DNA of 38,709 nt. Source: Saccoglossus kowalevskii. Taxonomy: Eukaryota > Hemichordata > Enteropneusta > Harrimaniidae. Position 1 is the stretch's first letter; each line of letters begins with the position of its first letter. The stretch is from positions 867,963 to 906,671 of the forward strand of contig NW_003116454.1 of the NCBI RefSeq assembly GCF_000003605.2. The letters run 5' to 3'. A model generated the notes under the pieces. It had not been told where the DNA came from and did not search any database. It saw only the letters and a program-made list of their open reading frames with translations. Shown piece by piece: positions 21,705 through 32,920 of the stretch. The position numbers and the translations under genes are program-made.

Positions 21705-22740
21705 ATGTCACATCCCGACCCAACGCAACAGTTGGTGTTTCTGGGCATGGAGTTCAACACCAAGGTAGGCCTGGTTCGTCAATTTCAGGCCCGTTGCCTA
21801 GCGCTAAGCAACCTAGCTGAACGCCTAGTCAGCATTCCCTCTGTGTCCCTCCGAGAACTAATGTGGATTATCGCAATGGTGACCTGGGTTCAAAGGATAG
21901 TTTCCCAGGCCGTGTTGCGCAGCCGCCCAGTCCAACACTTGTTATTGGAATGCCGAGCTCACCTACGGGAACTAGATAGGCGAGTATTGATCTCGGACCA
22001 AGCAAAGGAACCACTGCCCTGGTGGTCCTCACTGGCAAACCTCAGACAGGGGGTCCCCAAGGAATATGGCCCCCGCATTGGGTTCGGGCCGTCATATCAA
22101 CTGGCTCTAGCTGAAAGCGGTGCACCTAGCACTACTATGCTTTCTACCCGAAGTTCGAGTCCTGCTCCGCACAGACAACACTACATCAACAAGGAGGGGG
22201 ACGCATTCCCCATCGTTGTCAGTTCTAGCAGAGAAAATTCTCCTTTGGTGCCTGGAATACAATGTGGAGCTAACCACACGCTACCTTCCAGGTGTGAGGA
22301 AAAGTCTGGCAGACGCCCTTTCCGTCTCCAGAACTCGGAGTGGCAAATACCCCAGTATGTATCCTCCGGGCTGTTTCGGCTGTGGGACGGTCCAAAGATA
22401 GACCTGTTTGCCACACCCCGGAACGCCGAGCTCCCGACGTACGTAACACACCTACCAACACCAGGGGCCTGGGCCATGGACGCCTTATCGATCCCATTGA
22501 CCCACATGGATGCGTACGCCTTTCCTCCCTTCTCGCTAATTCACCGGGTACTGGAGAAACTTCGACAGGAGCCCGCCTGCATATTGACTCTAGTGGTACC
22601 CAATTGGCCAACCATGGCCTGGTTTCGGCTTCTGCTAGTCGAAACACCAGTAGTGCTTCCGGATCTACTGGATTTGTTGTCCCAACCAGACGGCGCACTA
22701 CCAACGAGCCCAGCAGTGTACCACTTACATGCATGAAGGC
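21705..22740 (+). pseudogene. DIRS RT thumb, RNase H and C-terminal region
   Basis: The 343-codon frame reads QQLVFLGMEFNT (RT thumb), WWSSLANLRQGVP (linker to RNase H), and later IDLFATPRNAELP, DALSIPLTHMDAYAFPPFSL and LHA, all diagnostic of DIRS elements. The RNase H core is partly in a second frame (22120-22401) with RTDNTT, LAEKILLWC and RYLPGVRKSLADALS. Frame switches near 22110, 22180 and 22330 show at least two compensating indels. The large minus-strand ORF at 22270-22878 is a shadow. Confidence 0.88.
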
Positions 22741-23231
22741 TCTCAGTAGACTCGCACAGACGAAAGGTCTATTTACGCGGGCTGCCAACGTCCTAGCCAG
22801 GCCACTAATTGGTGTAGTGGAAGGGAGATTGATCCATGCCATCCCTCTATCGACCAGGTAGCAGACTTTGTTGTCCACCTGTTTAATGAAGTAGGTTTGT
22901 CCTACACAGCGATCGTTGGCTACAGGTCAGCCTTGTACCCCGCCAAAGAGAACATTTTGGGGTCAAGTCTAGGCTATTGTCCTATTATTATGAGACTGTT
23001 TACTGCTTTCCATAATCAGAGGCTGAGAACCCGACCAAGGGACCCGCCTAATTGGGATCTGTCACTTGTGTTGTCCGGTCTAAGCAGACTGCCCTTTGAG
23101 CCCCTCTGATCAGCACCACTCAACTTTTTGACGTGGAAAACAGTCTTCCTACTGGCCCTCGCCACAGGTAGGCGCCGGTCAGGTCTTTCGCGGACGGGTG
23201 CGCCGCCTTTATGGACTGTCAAGTTGTGCTA
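22741..23231 (+). pseudogene. DIRS tyrosine recombinase, N-terminal part only
   Basis: After a frameshift the frame from 22804 reads NWCSGREIDPCHPSI, then VADFVVHLFNEVGLSY, GYRSAL, and PPNWDLSLVLSGL, up to a TGA at 23107. Past the stop it continues as APLNFLTWKTVFLLALATGR with RRS, which holds the first catalytic arginine box of the tyrosine recombinase. The second box (HxxR) and the nucleophilic tyrosine are absent because the element ends here. Confidence 0.82.
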
Positions 23232-24160
23232 AAGACACGAATCGGTGGCCCTTTTTCAAATAGTTATTGTTTAGACGACCATAACTATTCATATTCCTTG
23301 TTTTCATTGTTGAATACCTCTACCAGTGAAAATGTTGACGTCACGAGGGAGACTACTAGCGCTTAGAAAACCGGACAATGTATCGTTGAGTTGTTAGTTT
23401 TTGCTGAGTGTTTGGAATACTGTTGATACTGTGAGGACAGGGAAACTACATGATCACCAACAGTAGACATGTATTTAAATACAAGTCGCTATTATTAATT
23501 AAGTTCTATATTTTAATAGTCTTAGTATAGTGGCTATTACATAAATTAGATGTTCATGTAGAATTCCAAATGCAAGTCTTGCTCGCAGAGGAACGTTGTT
23601 ATTAAGGAGGACACCGCTGATAGCAGAAGATTGCAGAGCAGTTCATACAAGTCTCATATTTATAAGGCATAAACGGACAAGATTCAGGTACACCACCTGG
23701 GTTTCAACAGAAACCAATCAGAATGTGGTCTTGATTGTTGCTGTCTCATGTGAGATTCCAATTGTTCTTCCAGAGTTGTAAACATGTATGACAGTTATCA
23801 CACAGCAATACACACTGATTCTGCCCATGATTCCATGCACACTTCTATTTGCAAGGTTTGGAGTAACATAAACAAAAAACGTAGAATGAAAGATGCTGAC
23901 ATATATTGTACTTGCTTTTACAGAATAACCTTGTCACACGCAACGTAATATTACCGTAATTAGTATAGTACAGGTGTGATGGTTCAAATACCAACAGTAA
24001 CAGAAAGACTTCCCTGGCGGCGATGATAACATACGAACACGGAGCCAACAGATGAGGTTTCAACTGGTACTGGTATTATTATACTCTGCAAACACCAAGT
24101 ACAATAATGCGGTAAAACTCCACTACTCCAATAACTAGATACTTAAACTCCAATACAATT
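23232..24160. other. No recognised gene
   Basis: Short ORFs only (23596-23781 plus, 23845-24063 minus; the latter opens with TTG, not ATG). This is the region that would be transcribed from the minus-strand heat-shock-type promoter at 24178-24392, yet the first ATG there gives only about 33 codons. Confidence 0.45.
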
Positions 24161-24177
24161 CAACGAGATCTCCGATC

Positions 24178-24392
24178 TGAACTCAGTGCTGAACAACTCC
24201 CCTATATATACCCCCACTGTCTATAAATAGACCATTACATCAGCTTAGATAATGAGTCTGGAACTTACTACCAATTTCTAGAATGTTCCATTACCTTATA
24301 TTGCCTCCTACAGTGTTCTATTACCTATTCAACCAGTTTCTAAAAAAAATCTAGAATATTCCACCCAGACACAGTACGGTTCTAGAACATTC
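24178..24392 (-). promoter_or_regulatory. Heat-shock-type promoter without an obvious gene
   Basis: Perfect three-unit heat-shock elements TTCnnGAAnnTTC occur at 24276-24288 (ttctagaatgttc) and 24380-24392 (ttctagaacattc), and a two-unit site GAAnnTTC at 24354-24361. On the minus strand a TATA box (tatatatagg, 24210-24201) lies 65-70 bp downstream of the nearest element, with a second TATA-like run at 24221-24232. A likely start is near 24178. This is the architecture of inducible hsp promoters bound by HSF trimers; function is inferred. Confidence 0.6.
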
Positions 24393-26100
24393 TCAGTGAC
24401 ACGGAATAAAATATATGCGATTTGTTGTCATTGAGGTTGCTCTGGATGTATAAGATTAACTTTATTTGCCTCAAAAATACAACTTTAAATTAATGAATTG
24501 AACCTATACTGTCCATTTACATCATGTTGCATTCTTTTTTTTATATATAGCTATGATATATGCAGGATTCCGGGAAAGTCAAATAAATGTCTTTTCTTCC
24601 TACTTTAGGTTGCGGTCATAACCCATCAAACTTTAAAAACATGCTACCTGGTGGTCGAAAAAGCTTGGTTGTCATACAAAGAAATTGGGGAAGCCAAGTT
24701 GGGAATTGTAAACAAAAAAGGCACTTAAATATTAAATATTAAAGCAATCAGGCTGGTAGTTCTCAAGAAGAAGTTGAAAATGGCAGTTTTGATCAGAAAT
24801 GACAACAATATTGGCCAAAAATAGAGAATCGTCAGATTAGTTTATATGATGACAATATTCTCAGATGTCCACTCAAGCACAGTTTCTCAACAACTGGATG
24901 ATAAACGCCTTGTTCTGGAATGAAACAGATGACGTCATAGCATCATGGCGTTTTCCTGGATTTGAAATGTCTTCTGCGTTCTGCACCTGTGAAACCTAGG
25001 CCATTTTATAGATCTAATTTCGAAAATTTTCTGAGTTACGAGCGCATATTTGTTCGTAAAGGCAATTTAAAATTTAATTTAAAAGATATAATCATTGAAT
25101 TAACAAAATTTCAATTTCAAACCGTCACAGCACTGTTCATTGCATGGTGACCTGTTATGGTGAGGCTGTACAACAAATTTTCACCATGTGAAAACGCGTT
25201 CCTAAATCCAAAACGATCAGTCATCATATTTGGGTAGGTGGTGGTAGTGAGAGTATCTGATCATAACAACTCCCTAAACACACTTTTCCGACTTGTTTTA
25301 ATAAATTAATATTAAGGTGCCCAAAAAGTGTTGTTATGACTGTTCTGGAAACGCCCGGACAAATACTATGCAAAAGGGCTTGAGAAAAAACCTAACTAGT
25401 TAAATTATATTTTTATATTTATTTATTTCTAATCATCTCAATTTTCTCAAGTTATTATTTGTATTTCATATTTTACATATTCTCTTAAATTTTGTACATG
25501 AGCTAATAATCAAAACTGTTTTTGTACATGCTTAGATGTATGTCGGATATAATCAATGTTTTTTTTATTAATAATCAACCAATTGAATAGTTACACCCAA
25601 TGTGCCAATAATTCCGGGATCTTGTCAGGTAAATAACCCATTTGTCCTAAAAAATCAAGTATGTGCAAAGACATGATACAGTTTGTTGAGTGACTGTGGA
25701 CATAAGAATTGTTTGTCATTCAGGGCACTTGAGGGTCCGGAGTACAGTACTCAAGTTACAATAATGCTACTTTTTCCAGAGGGTGCGTAAAGGGCGTTCC
25801 CAACTATGGCAGAGGAAAACACAGCCGGAGGTACACCTCTTCCTGAAAGCAACGAACTTGCAGTTGAGGGATGCATATAAAAAGGAATATTAAAAGACTA
25901 AAATTCTCCCCCATTGCTGAAGACTACTCCAGCCAGCTTCAGTGTATTGACGTTGCCTGCTGGCCATTCTCATCTACCTCCGAACGTAGGTCTTCCTGAT
26001 GCATAAAAAGATAGGTATGTCCGCCACTATGGCAAAGGTGGAAATAGTGCGTCCGCCAAGTGTCATTGAGAAATTACCAGACCCATTAATCTTTATTTGG
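24393..26100. other. No firm gene
   Basis: A plus-strand acceptor-like tract (ttttcttcctactttag) at 24592-24608 is followed by frames open for ~38-43 codons to about 24725, with no family match. The plus ORF 24962-25150 (62 codons) is also unrecognised. The rest is AT-rich and without features I can support. Confidence 0.35.
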
Positions 26101-26114
26101 GCGGAGTTAGCCGC

Positions 26115-26640
26115 CTAAACACAACAACGTGATGTAATGGATTGAAGAGTTGGCCTAAAATGTAGCACCATATCATTCAACATAGTAGTAGAAATGGCAG
26201 TATCCACCAAGAGGAGTCCCCTGGAACCAGCAATGTTTACAGGGACGAACATGCATCTACACTTAGCCAACCATAAAACATCTTGCATGGGTCCAGCCGC
26301 TTTCATTTCCTCCTCCTTCTCTTCCTCAGTCATTTCGCTATCAAGTGTTGTAGACAGCCTCTTTCTCTTGTCGTAGCTCTCAAAACTTTAATCCATAATC
26401 TCATTTTAGCTATTAGTGCTTCAACCATCTCCTTTGGTAGGTGGCAGCGATCTCAGCTGCGTTGGCCAACTATATCCTTTCAGCCTGAATCTTAAAATCT
26501 AGATCATTCAGCTCTATTCTCAACTCATCAAAGATGGCTTTTGTGGCACACTGGCAGCTGTGCTTTACCAAAAGGAGGTACAGCTTTACCAACCCTGGAC
26601 GTGGTAGCGTCCACAGAAGCCTACACCCTCGGTTTGTCAC
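26115..26640 (-). pseudogene. Retroelement Gag/protease-like remnant
   Basis: On the minus strand, 26600-26420 reads a helical, charged segment (DELRIELNDLDFKIQAER), similar in style to Gag N-terminal coiled coils. The frame 26333-26115 contains EEEKEEE, then FVPVNIAGSRGLLLVDTAIS. The last part resembles a retropepsin strand and flap preceding an active site, but the glycine expected after DT is Ala. It lies 3' of the integrase remnant, so it would belong to a second element or a rearranged copy. Assignment is tentative. Confidence 0.3.
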
Positions 26641-27189
26641 CCATCCTGACAGGCTTGTGTCTGTTCATAACGTGCCACAACTAAGAAAAAAAGCATAAGG
26701 AGGAACCCCATTAATGACAGCCTGCATAAAACAAGAAAGCAACACAATATCCTAACCCACATTCTGCACTAATTTACCTAGTAGGAACAACAACCAACCA
26801 AGCAAAACAATATCCATCACAACACAGCCAGCTCGCAAAGCGGGGGGTCTATGGGGTCTAACAGTTGATTGTTGGAGATCTCCCTAAGTCGGTTCATCTT
26901 AACTCGATGGCATCTGCCTCACAAGGCTTCAGCTCAAGCTGCCTTTTTCACCGGGGTTGCACAGGTTTGACGGAAATCTACTTGAACAATCGTTGCCATA
27001 CCTTACCTGGGGTCTACATTCGTATGCAAATCTCCTAACCCCTGACACTTCTGGTGCACCTCCTGAGGCACATGCATCAGCGACCTCTCACATTTCCTGA
27101 TGCTCACCAATTACTCCAGGACTACGATGGAGATCTGCATCACCTGTCAAACCACTGTAATGCTTACTTAGGTTATCATCATAAACTTC

Positions 27190-27720
27190 AGGTAACGTGC
27201 TGCATAGAAGTAGTAGATTCCTGTGCAATACTCCACCCATCTCCATCTCCGGTCTCGCATCTCAATTCCTGAACAAGCACATTAGGATTCATGCGAAAAA
27301 CCACAACACAGGGTTTCTTTTCCCATCAACAAACAACAATCTTGTGTTTTCCTTGTATGTTAACATTACGGACGAGCACTCTATCACCAGGATGTAAGAC
27401 CGCTTCCTTCGCCTTCAATCCATAACAGTTACAGTCTCCTTCAATGCCAAGTCATATGGAACCTTCAATTTGTCCCTCAGGCGCGACACATGCTCATCAT
27501 GATCGTCTCCCACACAGCTGTACGTGTGCACCATCGAGCTAACATACTTCTTCAAGTCAGCTTTCTGATCCTCACTCAGCGTCCCCAACAAGTCAATGAG
27601 GGTCTTGTTGTCTCTCTTTTACTGTCCATTCCCATGCCAATCTAACCTCGGCAAACTCACTGTTTCTTTCCTGTCAACAGGATTTTCCGACATACCAGCA
27701 CAATCTTTCCGCTGTAGCTC
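27190..27720 (-). pseudogene. Gypsy integrase remnant
   Basis: The minus frames read HGNGQ followed by a stop, KTLIDLLGTLSEDQK and YVSSMVHTYSC, the region around the last catalytic Glu of the integrase DDE core. A gap follows, then HVSRLRDKL, HPGDRVLVRNV, GKHK and, after a frameshift, VLHRNLLLLC. GDRVLVRNV and LHRNLLLPC are hallmarks of the Gypsy integrase C-terminal domain. The first two catalytic Asp regions are not visible. Confidence 0.75.
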
Positions 27721-27984
27721 CCTCCATTAAGCCATGGTGACAGTAGAAAGCACTGGACCATGCACCCAATTCCCGGGTTCTTCCAGCTGATCGTCAACAG
27801 CTTCTGCAGTTACTCCCAGTAGTTCCACAGCAGGCATGGCTGAGGTGTTTTGAGCACTGCTTATAGCTACAACATCTCCTTTGCATCAGGCCGGATCCAA
27901 TCAAGCCAGTGACCACGAACAGCGCAGTCCATAATATATACCCTTGTTGTGGCTCATGGGAACATTCTGCATTTCTCCATTTCA

Positions 27985-28640
27985 TTTACCAGGTCTATAC
28001 TTCTGTTTAAAGTGGTACTGCGATAATGCTGCAAGCCATCGGTGTTCAGTCGCATCCAATTTCGCACTCATCATAAGTTACATGAGTGGGTTGTTTGTTA
28101 CAACAACAAACTTGTTGCCGTATATGTGGTCACTAAACTTTTCTGTGACAGACCACTTCATCACCAGCTGGATAGTTCCTCTAACTCTTGTTGACTCAAG
28201 TATGCTACAACCATCATCTGCTCTCCCTCTTTCTGATACAAACCTTCACCCAGGCCCAACAAACTCGCATCTGTGTGAAGCTCAAAGCGCTTTCTGTAGT
28301 CAGGATTTGCCAGGACCGGTGGGGTCATCAGCCGTCTAACCAAAGTTTTGAACACTAGTCTGCATTCTGGAGTCCATTCAAACAACTGACTTTCTGGCAC
28401 TAGTCTCATCTTGCTTCCTCTACCTGTTCCCTCATACAACCCCGTGGTTAACTCATTGAGCAATTTTTGAATAACCCTCAACAAAGCAGTGATAATATCC
28501 TGCTACCCCAAGACACATCTCCTTGGCGTTGGTAGGCACAGGCCAGGCCCTAAGGGCTTCTGTCTTCCCCGGGTCAGTCTGCATGCGTCCTTTGATACAA
28601 CATGGCCAAGATATTTGATCTGTTCATGGTAACTCAAAAC
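27985..28640 (-). pseudogene. Gypsy RT thumb and RNase H remnant
   Basis: IKYLGHVVSKD near 28620, then EALRAWPVPTNAKE, VAGYYHCFVEGYSKIAQ and, in the frame 28484-28161, FEWTPECRLVFKTL, PPVLANPDYRKRFELHTDAS and GLGEGLYQ. These are the RT thumb/connection and the start of RNase H with its first catalytic Asp (HTDAS). Further on HIYGNKFVVVTNNPL lacks the second catalytic Asp (family TDNNPL), and LDATEHRWLAAL and YRPGK follow with interspersed stops. The YxDD palm is absent. Confidence 0.85.
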
Positions 28641-28884
28641 GCAGGCCGTTGGACTTGTCACCACATCGCATATGCGCTCCACCCCGATAACGTACTTGTC
28701 ACACCGAGTTCCACACGCACCATGCCTCAGATGATCCGATCAGCATTTGGTCCCACAGTAAGTGGTGTCTTACACATGGCTTTCACCTCACCAATCTGAC
28801 CTACGAACTTGTCTCTGAGCGCACAACAAGTTTGTCTCCCCAGTTGTGACATCCACACGTACAAGTCAAACAGGGTAGTTAGTT

Positions 28885-29030
28885 ATTATCAGCTGACACC
28901 AATACCACCCTGTGATGTTCTTCCTCGTCATCAAACATTGAGCAAGGGAAAGACAGAGGGACCTTGATATACACTACATAGGGCAACCTCCCACCGCTAG
29001 CTCCTGTGACAACAAAAGATTGTCTGCTGC
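28885..29030 (-). pseudogene. Gypsy protease-region remnant
   Basis: The minus frame reads VTGASGGRLPYVVYIKVPLSFP, corresponding to the C-terminal part of the Gypsy retropepsin domain (family GASGxxLPYxGYIEV). The active-site DTG segment that should precede it was not found. Confidence 0.55.
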
Positions 29031-29090
29031 CCTTGGTGTGTTTTGGAACTTGTGGTTTCTTTCACGCACACCTATGTTGGCGACGTTTAA

Positions 29091-29590
29091 CTATGTGATG
29101 CCGATTTCCAGACTTTGACAAACCATTATTGCTGGATTCCTGCCTTCAACAGCATACATATGACACTTGGGTGAAATGTGTCCTGGTTTGCCACAGGTGT
29201 AGCAAGTAACCTCCTTCGATCTGGCTGGGCACTCCCTGGCCATGTGACCCAACTCACTGGAGAAATAACACTGACCTGGAGCCTGTTTCATGGTTTTGTC
29301 ACGTGGTGCAGGTTCAAAAACGCCAGATGCTAGCACTGTTGTGTCTTTGACCATTAATATTTCCTTCATCAGTCCTATCTGCGTCATCATCGTCTTTCTC
29401 TCGATTCCACTTCATCACTTCATCAAGGCTGCCTTTATGGCAGTATTCCGCATGATTGGCGACAAAGTCTTGTCTTTCCTCAGACAATCAATAGCATACT
29501 GCCATAGCATACTCCTGTGCGTTGATCGTTGAAGAAGAATGTAGGCACGCGACGTGAGGTCTTGCATATGCACCAGGGCCAACGACATAT
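29091..29590 (-). pseudogene. Gypsy Gag with two zinc knuckles
   Basis: The frame 29390-29091 carries CYTCGKPGHISPKC, a complete CX2CX4HX4C nucleocapsid knuckle. Before it is CYFSSELGHMAREC, where the second Cys is Ser, so that knuckle is disabled. Upstream to about 29590, frames with EYAM, LSEERQD and NREKDDDD fit Gag but are separated by stops and shifts. Confidence 0.8.
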
Positions 29591-29599
29591 CAATTACAT

Positions 29600-30830
29600 T
29601 CTCCCCTTAGTGCCATTCACAGGTGTATTGGCGCTTTTTTGGTGTTTTCCACACCGGGGCGGCTAACCATACTTTCCCTCAGAATTTCATGTGAACCACC
29701 CATCCTGCGATAGCGTCATTCACGTTTATTGTCCAATTACAAATCGAGCCAACAAGTTTGAGTGCCAATCTGTCACCCCCGCCTACGGCGTTAATGAGGC
29801 AAGGCAGATGATGAAACTTCTGTTCACCAATCTAAATAGTCTCAATAGGACATCAACAATTGTCTTCCTCTTCACAGTCAAACTTGCTGCCTCACATACC
29901 AAAGACAGGCTTGGAAGTCCGGAGTAAAGAAGTTGGTATATAAATACAGTCAAGGAATGAGTCAGTCAACCCAAGAATTGAGCCAACACAGATAGTACAG
30001 CTAAAAGATTGGTAGTGCTGACGCAAAGGTGTTAAATTAAAGGCAAGAAAAATTGTCATCGAAGAAATAAAACAGCAGAGTTTGAGAGAGCACCAAAAAA
30101 GAAAAAGACAATGAAGAAAAACATCTAACATGAAAGAAAAACGCAGCCAGTCGGGTATTGTTGTTCAAGTATCTCCAAAAGAAATATTGCTTGCACCGTA
30201 ACCTAACACAGGGTAAAGATAAGCAAAGATAAATAAAGATTGATCGATCGACTAGAAATGAATTTGTTGTCATTCGTTGCGGGTTTGAATGGTAATGATT
30301 TATGGGAAAAAAATTTAAATTTAATTGATTTATTTTAATGAACAAAGCTTTCTTACCTTGTCTATATCTTTGATTATAGGAGTGTATAACGTTTGGTTCT
30401 AGGGGCGATCGATGTAAAAATCACGAACCAAGCAACGTAAAGACTGCCTGAGCTTTCCGTTAACATACAGTTCACCTACCAGTCATGATGGAATTTCAAC
30501 ACCGGTTGAACTTGCAGTCCAACCGAACCGCTTTTTCTGCTAACGCCCTAGTCTCCAACTCACGATTTGTTTCAGATCCTATTCTATTCTACGATTGTGT
30601 AGCTCTCCATGGCCACAAGCACAGGACGATGTCGATAACTTGGCCCAAGGAAATGAAGAGAAAGATTCCTTTCACTTTCAGTCCTGGGCATCCCAAAAAC
30701 GACTGCCTCATCCCGTGATATACAGTGAACTACAGCACAAAATGTTCATTAAATGTTACAAAAAAGACTCACTAAATAAACCTCTGAATGATTACATGTT
30801 TAAAAAGAGTATACCACACAGCAGTACAAC
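29600..30830. other. No recognised gene; isolated plus-strand TATA
   Basis: A strong TATA (tatataaata, 29937-29946) on the plus strand is followed by gagtcagtcaac about 25 bp later. The plus ORFs downstream (30485-30718, 30595-30912) overlap in different frames and match no known family. It could be a retroelement LTR or a lone promoter; I cannot decide. Confidence 0.3.
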
Positions 30831-30836
30831 CACAAC

Positions 30837-31008
30837 AAAGGTTCCCGTGAATGATGTTGGCACAGAGCCAACAGAAGTAAATGACACCACCAATGGCGAG
30901 GGTGCCATATAGCTCTAACAATTACGTCTATGAGTGAATGCACACAGACTGTGGGAATACAAGCTTGTGTGAGCGGGGCCCCAAAGTATAGCGTAAGCAT
31001 TGGTTACA
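30837..31008 (+). repeat. Duplicated coding-like segment, copy 1
   Basis: This ~172-bp stretch matches 31141-31306 in the same orientation at roughly 85% by eye. In frame it begins GTEPTEVNDTTNGEGAI and then meets a stop and frame changes. Confidence 0.75.
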
Positions 31009-31140
31009 CCCTTCCCCCTTCAAACCTTGTCCCTGATTGTCCCTGACCAAGAAAGCCCCTTGTCTTTCAGACCTCGGATTTGTTCTTCATGGCCTAACAC
31101 TGTAAGTACGGCAATAGCGATATCCCATTACAATCACAAA

Positions 31141-31306
31141 AAAGGTTCCCTGAATGAGGCTGGCACTGAGCCAACAGAAGTAAATGACACCACCAACGGT
31201 GAGGGTGTCATACAGCTTAACCAATCGCATGTACGCGTGAATGCACACGGACTGTGGGAATACAAGCTCGTGCAGGGCCCAAAGTATAGCGTAAGCATGG
31301 GTTACA
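31141..31306 (+). repeat. Duplicated coding-like segment, copy 2
   Basis: Partner of 30837-31008. This copy stays open: GTEPTEVNDTTNGEG, then VRVNAHGLWEYKLVQGPKYS and SMGY, ending in a stop at 31320 (plus ORF 31000-31320). Many differences are at third positions (for example aatggc/aacggt, cacaga/cacgga), as expected if the ancestor was coding. I do not recognise the protein. Confidence 0.7.
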
Positions 31307-31320
31307 TATGTCAGAAATAA

Positions 31321-31949
31321 AGTGAATTGTATTTCCTATCGTGTATTAAATATTTAATATTTAGCCTGTGTTCGAGGTCACTGAAGGATATTTCGAGATC
31401 GTGTGAGACAATAAGGCACGCTTGTGGACAGAGCCATGTGTCGCTGTATTTCGTACTTGCACAAAGTGTACAGACATTGTATGTACTTTGATTAATCTAC
31501 GCCAGTATTATTGACATTGTTACAAGTTTGTGCAAGCACCGCTGACATTGTCAGTTGTGTTGCAGTGTTAATACCGATATCACAGACATTGTCCATTTAT
31601 TAATTAGCCCTGTCAAAACCAAATAGAAGCTGTGAACGGACTGCACCTCAAAATTACAATTTTTTGTTTGTTTAGAGTAACTTAGCACATACATAAATCT
31701 AGATACTAATAGTGAGTTAAGAAAAGGACGACACACAGCACTTTGTGAATGTGTAATTACACTAATTAAATCTAATCGGTTGAACCCATTCAAATGCGCT
31801 TTATCTCTAGCTGAATTCCAGATTGAAATTCTGGATTAGATTTTTTACAGGAGTTAGTATCAGTTAACCTGCTACAGCATCACTTGATATACTATTTGTT
31901 TATGTTTATTTTGAGTTAAATAATTCCTTTACATTTGCCACAATCTGTC

Positions 31950-31980
<31 letters not shown>

Positions 31981-32920
31981 TTATCATGATACACACGTAC
32001 TGAGCAGTAGTATTTTGAAAGGTATTTTTTGAATAGCAGAGAAAAGCTACAGATAAGTGTATATCCATGATTGATACATTCTTCGATTTTCTCAGTCATG
32101 AAGCTCAAAAATAATAAACAGCCCTTTTCCCTATCGCACAGTTAATGATCGAAGGTTAGAAGTAGGCATAACATTTATTTCAGTGGCATGAGAAGGATTT
32201 CTTGGGGAGTGGGAAGCTTTACAGAATAATAGTAGTTACCAGGTTAGTATAGATGAATTTACGTAAATTTGCATACAAATGACTAATGAAAATTAATGTT
32301 ATCGTTTGCATATATTACCGTTTAAAATGCATAATTTTATATTTTTAATATTGAGTTATGCATATTATTATCGTGTGTGCATATATTACAAAATTATTAA
32401 TATATTTATAAGTCATATTTTATAGAATATTAATTATTAATAATAATTATTAATGTTAATGTAGATAACGTAGTTGCATATATTATAAATTAATAGTTAT
32501 AATAGTTAGTTGAATAATTACGATGCATAGAGAGGGTGAAATTACTTTTAATTAAGGTTTTCTAAAATAACGTCACTCATGACGCTATGAATAAATTACA
32601 TGTCCCTTGTTACAGTTAAAAATCACTTGGACGGTCTAAGAAAATATAAAAGTATTTAAATACGAAAGATGTCTTTATACCTGCAGCCACATGTTTCCAG
32701 TTCTACGCTATTGTGGTCAGATCGGTCAGGAATATGGACGCTAACTCTCATCCAAGCTACGGTAAATGATTCCCACCATACCGGTAAAGATAAAGAACAC
32801 CTACACAGCCTTTGCGTCGTACGAATGACTGAACTATTACTAGCCAGCGATGAACCGGATTCCAAATTATTGCGGGTCTTTTGAACATAATGGTGGTCAA
32901 TATGATCCTGGGGAAGGTAC
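31321..32920. other. No recognised gene; microsatellite and AT-rich island
   Basis: 31949-31983 is a tetranucleotide (ttta) microsatellite. 32260-32530 is very AT-rich, with four copies of tgcatatta or tgcatatatta (near 32306, 32354, 32377, 32474) and a palindrome attaattattaataataatt near 32431. The overlapping plus and minus ORFs at 32656-32954 show no family. Confidence 0.5.

Larger units (their letters stand above)
17751..23231 (+). mobile_element. Decayed DIRS-type tyrosine-recombinase retrotransposon, split by an insert
   Basis: Gag zinc motif, reverse transcriptase, RNase H, the DIRS-specific C-terminal RT/RH region and the start of a tyrosine recombinase follow in DIRS order on the plus strand. 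Each carries frameshifts or stops. The GC content is clearly above the surroundings. The 5' boundary is uncertain; GC-rich sequence begins near 17760. The 3' end is cut inside the recombinase near 23231, so the inverted termini and internal complementary region of intact DIRS elements are not found. Bases 19678 to about 21455 are a later insertion. Confidence 0.85.
27190..29590 (-). mobile_element. Decayed Ty3/Gypsy LTR retrotransposon
   Basis: On the minus strand Gag zinc knuckles, a protease-region remnant, RT thumb, RNase H, integrase core and integrase C-terminus follow in Gypsy order. The span is about half the usual gag-pol length, and the RT palm and parts of the protease and integrase are missing. 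No long terminal repeats were identified on either side. Confidence 0.85.

Noticed and set aside
22270-22878. 202-codon minus-strand ORF
   Set aside because: Antisense shadow of the GC-rich DIRS RT/RNase H region with no family signature.
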